64,000 nucleotides of DNA from Athripsodes cinereus. Lineage: Eukaryota > Arthropoda > Insecta > Trichoptera > Leptoceridae. Location of the stretch: NCBI GenBank assembly GCA_947579605.1, contig OX388305.1:20721542-20785541 (forward strand), written 5' to 3'. The number at the start of each line of letters is the position of its first letter. Position 1 is the first letter of the stretch. Shown here one piece after another: positions 57,276 to 64,000 of this stretch. A model generated the notes under the pieces. That model did no database searches and had not been told where the DNA came from. It was given only the letters and a program-made list of their open reading frames with translations. Position numbers and translations under genes: made by a program.

Positions 57276-58974
57276 TAATTAGTATACCTATTAAAATAAA
57301 TTTTAGTACCTCAGTTTTGTGTGCCCTTATAAATAAAAAAAGTGGTTTTTCTTTTTTTTATTGTCGACTTTTCATTGATTACGAGAAATTCTACAAATAT
57401 ATGCACTTATTTTACAATTAAAACAATATGTTTAAAAAAAATATCATTGTTTTTTCAAGTATTCGTTCTAGCGCTACGCATCAACAATAAATTGTTTCGT
57501 CTATGATAGAAAATATGTTTTGTATCCCTTTTTTTTAGTTAAAATCGAAAATCGAAGCTTACATACTCGTACCTACAAAGATGTAGATAACTAGACGTTT
57601 TGCATGCAATAAGTGTACAACTATACATCTTTATATTATACTACGTGAATAACCTATATTATACTTCTCTTGCCTAAGCAACAAAGAATAAACAGGCATA
57701 CCTACTTAAATATACGGGTGTAGTAGAAAGGTACCTATTGTTGCTCTAGCCTTATGCATTACAACATTTTGCAGAGGCTTTACAAGCAAACCTCTTCAAA
57801 AGTTAAATAACTGTATAACTGTATTAACATGAAAAGAGTATAGTGATTAAATACTTTTAATCAAAAGAAACTCTGTAGATACCTAACTCGAAAGTTTTAA
57901 TGTTTTACGAAAGTTTAATTGACAAAAAAATAATTAATAAAAATAATTTAATTTTTTTTTATATATATATATATTGACAAAAAACATGTAGAGTTTTTAA
58001 CGACAAATTTTATTTAACTCGTTAATATCATACAAAAAAAATAGTCGTTGAGATTTTTGATCAAACTCATTGATTTTCATCAAACTCGATCAAATTCGTT
58101 TTCTCAACAACCTTCATATTGAAACATACTACATCATAATAAATATATCTAGCATATTATGTATTTTACAAGAAAACGATTACGTCTTCTTTTCTACAAA
58201 GTCTGCTCTGAAATGTAAGGTGATAAAGTATGCTCAAACGATATTCTCGTTCTTTTGTGAAAATGTATCCTATAGTGTTTTCTGAAGCTAAAACAATTCG
58301 TAACATACTTTTATTCAATGACCATCAGTAACAACGAGATTGTATGCCATAATGGTTACTAAATTATGATGATGTTAGTACATTTATTGTATAAACACGA
58401 TAATAATAGTAATGCGGTAAGATTTTGCCAATTCTAAATACAACGATAAGTAAAATATACATATATACATACTTATTGTGTGTTTTATTTTTTCACGACA
58501 CGTTCTTTTCAAAGTTTTCCAAAAAAATATTAGCATCTTAAAAACATTCGCATTTCTTGTTACATTGTCGGTTGTTTTCAACAGATTTTTTTGTTTTTGT
58601 TAAGAAATGTGTCTACTAACTTATTGGTGGATATTACATATTTTGCAGTTTTGATCCCCTTTGTCTTTAATCTTCTTTAACAATTGCCTACATATTTTTT
58701 TTATTATTCAAATATCTAATGAGTAAAATAAAAAAATGAAATAAAAATCGATGTTTTTTTGTTGTAATTTCACAACGCGCACGGTATGATTTTTTTCAAG
58801 TGGATGGTCCCACATTATCCATAGATCTGGGATTTAGATCCGGAGATCGATAGGCCGGAGAACCTCCTCAAATTAACCTTTCTTCTTTTTTGTACCTACA
58901 TGTCTTCTCATTGTAGTGTCAAGTTAGTTAGTGGAGCATTTGAGCGGTGTGCATTAGGTTCATTTCTTTATGTT
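57276..58974. other. AT-rich region, no gene seen
   Basis: Nothing recognised. A (TA)n run is at 57961-57974, and short frames at 58070-58285 and 58384-58581 are without motif. A GC-richer patch starts near 58780 (ATCCGGAGATCGATAGGCCG) and leads to the LINE piece below. Confidence 0.5.
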
Positions 58975-59090
58975 CTATAGGAGCCTTGTCACGTTCCTCC
59001 GACATTGACGATCACTCTGGATAAGGCTACTTGGTCCTGCGCCGTCTGGACCAACTCAACCACATCTCTTATTCCAGTTCAAATTTTGTG
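58975..59090 (-). pseudogene. Possible LINE reverse transcriptase tail
   Basis: The minus strand reads IRDVVELVQTAQDQVALSRV then IVNVGGT stop. An A-x-DR-x-x-W-R-x-x-V-x-NV-ending is common in insect non-LTR ORF2 C-termini, but here the DR and W are replaced. Short and uncertain. Confidence 0.35.
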
Positions 59091-59186
59091 TTTGGACTGG
59101 AATAAAATTTTGTGTACCTACTAAAAATATTCTAGTGATCCATTCCATTCCCTGTGAGGTTTAAATAATATATGCTATGCTATGCT

Positions 59187-59315
59187 ATGCTATACCATCA
59201 CGGCATATCCCACAAGTGGGGTAGCCAGCAGACCAACTGCATATAACACATGCAAGCTGTCTTCTCCGTGCCAATATAAAATCAAGACATTCAGGATGGG
59301 TGGCAAACATAATAT
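59187..59315 (-). pseudogene. LINE tail, family B
   Basis: After a (CTATG)n repeat (59170-59192) comes CATCACGGCATATCCCACAA, GTGGGGTAGCCAGCAGACCA, AACACATGCAAGCTGTCTTC and AAGACATTCAGGATGGGTGG, matching 30326-30450 closely. It is truncated at about 59310, where AT-rich DNA begins. The minus-strand end is ATPLVGYAVMV-like followed by TAG. Confidence 0.7.
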
Positions 59316-61584
59316 AATATATTATTAAGTATAAAAAAAACACATTTATGCGTCTGAAAAATAAAACGATATTTTTTTAATCATTTGGCATATTACATGC
59401 TTCTTTGACACGTTATTTATTTTAACCTATAGTATTGTTTTAAAGAAAATACTGTGGAGTAACCAACAACGGATAAGCCTTATACGCTTTTCATTATGTT
59501 TTTGTGTCTTGTAAAAGATGGATTTTCGTAAAACATTGCTTTTTCAAACATTTAAAATCTTCAACTTATCGATGATGTATGCCACCCATAACAAGTGTCT
59601 TTATTTATTTATTACTTTACTTATTTATTCTTACTGATCATTGATTACAAATGCTTTCACAGAAGGTGTACATTTAAACTAAATACAATTAATATACAGA
59701 GGGCGAGTTTATCACAAAAGCGCGATTTTTTCCAACCCAAAACTAGCTTACTTCTTTACTTTTATTGGCATAGAAAGAATGACTGAAGTGTTTACTATAT
59801 TATTGAAATTGTGTTAAAGAAGACAGATCTTTCTAGAAACATTACAACTAAGAGCCAATAAAATCCATGATTTTTTTTTAAAGTTGGTGAAAAAGCATTT
59901 GGACCAAATTGTCAATCTCCTTACTCCCTACTAGACATCAAACGGAAAGTAAATAACGCAAAACATTTTTGCGTCGAGTTACTCTTCAACGATCTTTCAT
60001 CTGTTTAATACGAGATGATCTTAGATGGTTCCGTTTACAAAGATATCTAGTGAAATTAAATTTTCTGCTTATAACATTCTCAAATTCCTAGAAGATGCTT
60101 GTTTTTACTTATTTACTTATTTTATACTTCTAACACATCATTATTCACATAAAAAATTCAAAATTCAGTTAAAAAAAAATATTGAACACGTAATATAGTG
60201 TAAAGGAAATATAAAAACAGAAATGAAAAATTGATTTCACAATCGCAAATTTTTCGAGCAAATATTTTTACAGCAAGGCACTGTTTGACTGTTAATTACA
60301 AGATTTTATAATAATGGAGAAATGCACTTTGAATTTTCATATTTTGGCAAAAAATAATATTAGTAATTGAATTGTTTAAAAATGAGAATGAATATTTGGG
60401 AAGTATTATAATATATATCAACCATATATCTTCAAGCTTAAAATAACTAGGACATCAAACTGATACAAAAAATATGGTTTGTAGCTTGATAATAGATAGA
60501 GCCTCAATCGAGAGACGTTCGATCCAATTCCCTACTAATCTACCTTAAGGATACCTACTACCATACCCCCTGCCAACTGTGAGGGTGATTCGAGTATTTT
60601 TCAATTTATTTCAAACACCTTTTAATTTTTTTCTCCAACATATTACCTACTCCTTTACTCATTGTCAATGGGACATATTCCCAAAGTTAGAACTTAAATA
60701 GTATCAATTACTTTTTAATGACCCGGACACGTCTTTGAAATAAACACGGTAGAAACATATTAAGTTTTTTTTACATTGTAAACTATAAGAAACAGTTGTA
60801 ATATGATTCAAAAAGATATTTAATATGTAATAAGCTCACCTTTCATAAAAGCGTTTAAGTATTAATATGTAGGCGGTTTGATTCTCAAATAAAAATTTCA
60901 AATAAAGAGGCTTTGGAATGTGTTTGTATGAAATGTACGAAAATTATTACAATTTCATATTATATTTTAGTAATAGTTGCTATGTTAACATGGAAAAAAA
61001 TAATATCCTTTTTTATTACCATTTTCAGCAGGTTATTGCCTTTTTTATTTGTTCATGTTTATAAAAAAACATCTATTGTTTTCATGTATATTTTGAAATG
61101 ATCAACATTTTATGAGATGATAACTATACCTATTGTTAATTTATTTATTTTTTACCGTAAAAGTATATTTTCAGTATAATGACATTTACTAATTAAATAT
61201 TTACTAGATGTATGAGCGGCATCAGTTTGTAAATTTGAAATTAAGTGCCAGTAAAGTTTAAAAACTATTTTAATATTAGCTACTTGCTTTTTTCTGTTGT
61301 TTTTCACATAAATGTCAAAAGATTCGATTGTTTTGGAAAATGTTCTCTCAATGAACTCAACATAAAAATATTTTTGCGTGCTTAGTTGAAAAACAAAAAT
61401 GAATTAGTCCTATCTGATTTCTATACCAAACCACACACACAAACACACATAGAGAGAGCGAAGGAGAGAGAAAAATGGAATGAATATGAAAAGTTACGAA
61501 AAAAATAGTCTCGCTCTAAGAAATGAAACACAGAAATGCGCATGTTTGAGAAATGTAATGACATACCTACTTATCTGTTTGTTT
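59316..61584. other. AT-rich region, no gene seen
   Basis: No gene. A short family B piece in plus orientation (CGATGATGTATGCCACCCAT) is at 59570-59590. The frames at 59595-59786 and 60913-61101 are hydrophobic, AT-driven and without motif. A GAGAGA-rich stretch is at 61450-61475. Confidence 0.5.
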
Positions 61585-61626
61585 ATTTAATACGGCAAAT
61601 GACTTTTACAACAACAAAAAAATATT
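61585..61626 (-). repeat. Retroposon 3' tail (TAAA type)
   Basis: Minus strand GTAAAAGTCATTTGCCGTAT then TAAATAAACAAACAG: the same core and tail as the other dispersed ends. Confidence 0.5.
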
Positions 61627-61769
61627 ACTTACAAAATAAAATAGAAATTTAAATTTCACATCTGCTATAAAATTACAAACTGTAAAAAGATATTGGTTGA
61701 TAGAAAGATATCTTTCAATCAACCAATCAATGAACAAATTTAATGCAATATTGTGTTGTATAATATATC

Positions 61770-61830
61770 TTCATGATGTTGGCTACCCCACTTGTGAGAA
61801 ATACCTTAATGGTAGGGATATCTATATCAT
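61770..61830 (+). repeat. LINE tail, family B, terminal piece
   Basis: GTTGGCTACCCCACTTGTGA GAAATACC and TTAATGGTAGGGATATC represent the last ~45 bp of family B in plus orientation (compare the complement of 59190-59230). Confidence 0.5.
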
Positions 61831-62320
61831 CATAAAAATCACTTTATGTTATCAGCATAGGCAGGTACGAGTTAAAGTCGTTATTCTGTGTCATATGGAC
61901 TGAGACATTTGGAATAGGTGATTCATGTAGTAAAGCAAAAAGGCTAGTAGGTCTGGGATAATACTTTAGTTTTTTTTCACAGTAACATTCCTACCTACAT
62001 TATAAATTTTATTAAAATCTACCATATACCCATAGCATGCAGTGTGCACATTATAAAATAATCATCCATTGGGTTTTTATCCTAAATATTGCACAGCTTA
62101 ACAAGGTTTTGAATAAGTTATTTTTGTAGCGTATTTTCAATCAAAGCGTTGCAATATACACTGAATATAACTCAACAAATACATATCTATCAATAAGTAT
62201 ATTTTGCGATATGTTCGGGTAAAAACAAAGTCTTTATGTTCAATCTGTCATAAAAGATTCAAACAATTTTTATATTTTTAATTTCATAATTTTATTAAAA
62301 AAATGGTGTGATAAAAAGAT
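61831..62320. other. AT-rich region, no gene seen
   Basis: No recognised feature between the two LINE pieces. Confidence 0.5.
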
Positions 62321-62455
62321 GTTAAGTAAGAGAAATCGACGTGCGTGTGTGAGAAATTGTATGAATGTTGAAGAAGTAAAAGAAGTATGTATGTAAAGAT
62401 AAGTCTTTATTATGTCATTCCATTCCACTTGTGATACAGTGTGAGGACTTAGACA
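62321..62455 (+). pseudogene. LINE tail, family A, degraded
   Basis: Plus strand: LSKRNRRACVRNCMNVEEVK, EVCM, stop. This matches the copy at 37342-37560 (LSKRNRRACMRNCMNVEEAK) over about 24 residues. It then decays through CCACTTGTGATACAGTGTGA, the worn terminal segment. Confidence 0.65.
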
Positions 62456-62472
62456 GAAAGAGAGATACCAGT

Positions 62473-62647
62473 AGGCCTAGTCAAAACACATTTAAGCGTT
62501 ACGTTTTCGTTCAAACGCGGACGACGTTGCGAGAACGCGTCAATTTTCGTAGCTACTTGTGTATTTTAGCTACGAAAATTGACGCGTTCTCGCAACCTCG
62601 TCTTGTTTGAACGAAAACGTAACGCTTAAATGTGTTTTGACTAGGCC
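62473..62647. mobile_element. Palindromic MITE, 175 bp
   Basis: Nearly perfect inverted repeat: GGCCTAGTCAAAACACATTT ... TTTTCGTAGCTA on the left and its complement on the right, around a short centre (CTTGTGTATTT). The arms are about 80 bp, with a small mismatch zone (GCGGACGACGTTG versus CCTCGTCTTG). CAGTAG occurs just outside on both sides (62469-62474 and 62649-62654), a possible target duplication. The GAGAACGCGTCAATTTTCGT segment is CpG-rich against the AT-rich surroundings. One relic arm is at 1735-1795. Confidence 0.85.
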
Positions 62648-62715
62648 CACAGTAGGTACATAACTTACTATTCTTGTTGTAAATTCCAATGAAAATTAAT
62701 TATAATCTACTTCTG

Positions 62716-62970
62716 CTATATCATCACGGCATATACTTACCACAAGTGGGGTAGTCAACAGAAAATCTAAATACAATAAACATGCAAGCTGTCCTCTCCA
62801 TGCCAACAAAAAATTAAAACATGGAGGATGAACCCCAAACCTCGTCGCTATATTTGAGGTCTACAATGTATTGTTTTAACACCTGCTTTCCACAGGACAC
62901 TCGAAACTTACGGAAGAGAGTGGGAGAACAATTCTTTGCAGAGCGCTCCACGGAAAATTATTTTTTTATT
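62716..62970 (-). pseudogene. LINE tail, family B
   Basis: ATCATCACGGCATATACTTA, CCACAAGTGGGGTAGTCAAC, CATGCAAGCTGTCCTCTCCA, then CACCTGCTTTCCACAGGACA, CTCGAAACTTACGGAAGAGA and GCTCCACGG. The order equals 30326-30600, so at least 250 bp of the repeat are conserved. The forward frame at 62821-63012 is a shadow. Confidence 0.65.
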
Positions 62971-64000
62971 TCTGGCACAAACACAATTTTAAGTGGATAT
63001 ATAGTTACTTAATAAACTGTAAAGAAGTTACTGTTAACTGTGTTAAAATATAGACACTTAACATAAACAGCGATGTTAGAACTAGGTCGCTGAGCTTGTT
63101 TTACATAATATTATTATATTCCACTGTAAATAATCACTTTTCAAGAAACAATATCATTCACCATGTTTCATAATAATATCATACGAATACAACATAATCA
63201 TATGTGTATACATATGAACATACGTAAAGGTATCTTTATTCAGAGAAATCTCTGAGGCATTGTAAACAATACGAAGCATGTTATTAATATCAGTAGAGAC
63301 ATTGGAAAAAAAAAATTTGCCGTCTGAGTTTTGTTTGTATCACAAAATATACCTATTTTAGTTTGTAACACTACATACAAGAGTATCGTTTACATAATAT
63401 TGAATAATATTTATTATATTTTGAAACCATGGAAGGTTCGGTTATACAAATAAATAATATTTTAACAAAATTTAAAGCACATAATTAGGTACACCATTTC
63501 AAGATGCTCACATGCACTGTTTGTAATTATCTTTCATCTTCTGGATATGAAAGGTATGTGTGCTTTTAATTTTTCTCACTACAAAGATGTGAAGAGTGCC
63601 TTAATTTTAGGTACACTTTTCCAGAGTTTTCTGTTCATCTGGGCTTTAAGCTCGCAAAAGAGTTTAAAATGATTTTTTGTGCCACAATATTATTATATTA
63701 ATTATGTGTAATAAATAAACATCGCAAGGCGTTTAGTAAGTGTGAGACGCCAATATGATAAAGTATGTTGTTTGTCTATTTGATTATTTTTCTCCAGCAC
63801 CGATTAATATCCTGCACCAATTCTTATGTCACAATTTGTTTTTATGTTACTGATTGAAATGTCCGCCTCGACTCAGGCTATAGCCTAAAGAGGTGGCAAA
63901 ATGGAATAAGTATGTCAATAGTGGATGTGGATGTTTGAATAAAATATTGTATTCGATTGTATGTTATGCTTGTTTAAGGAAATACACTAATTTGAATTTG
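62971..64000. other. AT-rich region, possible retroposon 3' end at the right edge
   Basis: No gene. The last ~150 bp (TCAGGCTATAGCCTAAAGAG, AATAAAATATTG at 63939 and the ending AATTTGAATTTG) resemble the LINE 3' end at 12180-12250, which also has AATAAAATATTTGAATTTG. It is probably cut by the window edge. Confidence 0.4.

Overview
This is AT-rich insect nuclear DNA, with no convincing host protein-coding gene. Insect origin is inferred from the repeat families: arthropod-type non-LTR retrotransposon tails, a PIF/Harbinger element with its two genes, and tRNA-derived SINE copies. The many TAGGTA/TACCTA motifs, including a perfect 20-bp GTAGGTAGGTACCTACCTAC palindrome near 20172, would suit a lepidopteran. 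A hemipteran cannot be excluded from sequence alone. Almost everything recognisable is transposable-element material in an AT-rich background, so the window is probably intergenic or a large intron.

Layout. 1-6545: AT-rich, with a decayed arm of a palindromic MITE (about 1735) and one doubtful decayed coding stretch (3776-4030). 6546-10096: a TIR-bounded element with a 4-bp AATG target duplication and repeated subterminal motifs. It encloses a broken non-LTR retrotransposon that still shows reverse transcriptase and RNase H motifs. 11.7-23 kb: LINE 3' ends, SINE copies and tandem repeats. 23755-26246: a PIF/Harbinger transposon (TAA target duplication) with remnants of a HARBI1-like transposase and a Myb/SANT-like gene, and a LINE fragment nested inside. 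28.4-31.1 kb: foldback MITEs and a second kind of LINE tail.

31594-34961: a compact, apparently young Ty3/gypsy-type element on the minus strand. It has identical 303-bp LTRs, an ATATT target duplication, a primer-binding site and a polypurine tract. It carries one uninterrupted gag-protease frame fused to the tail of integrase; reverse transcriptase, RNase H and the integrase core are missing. It looks like a non-autonomous derivative that kept its reading frame.

36-48 kb: more LINE tails, a perfect 32-bp hairpin between 12-bp direct repeats, a second MITE copy, and a LINE 3' end with a 16-bp perfect hairpin. 48863-57258: a second LTR element with unusually long LTRs (about 2.55 kb each) and about 3.3 kb of internal sequence without coding capacity. 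It is flanked by CTGC duplications and splits a LINE tail. Its LTRs are identical for about 2.44 kb by reading but clearly diverged over the last ~100 bp of one end. 57.3-64 kb: AT-rich, with a 175-bp palindromic MITE and further LINE tails.

There is no operon or pathway here. The story is layered insertion: LINE tails broken by DNA transposons and LTR elements, and small non-autonomous elements (MITEs, SINEs, a gag-only LTR element) that would depend on proteins supplied from elsewhere. Identity statements come from reading by eye, not from alignment software.
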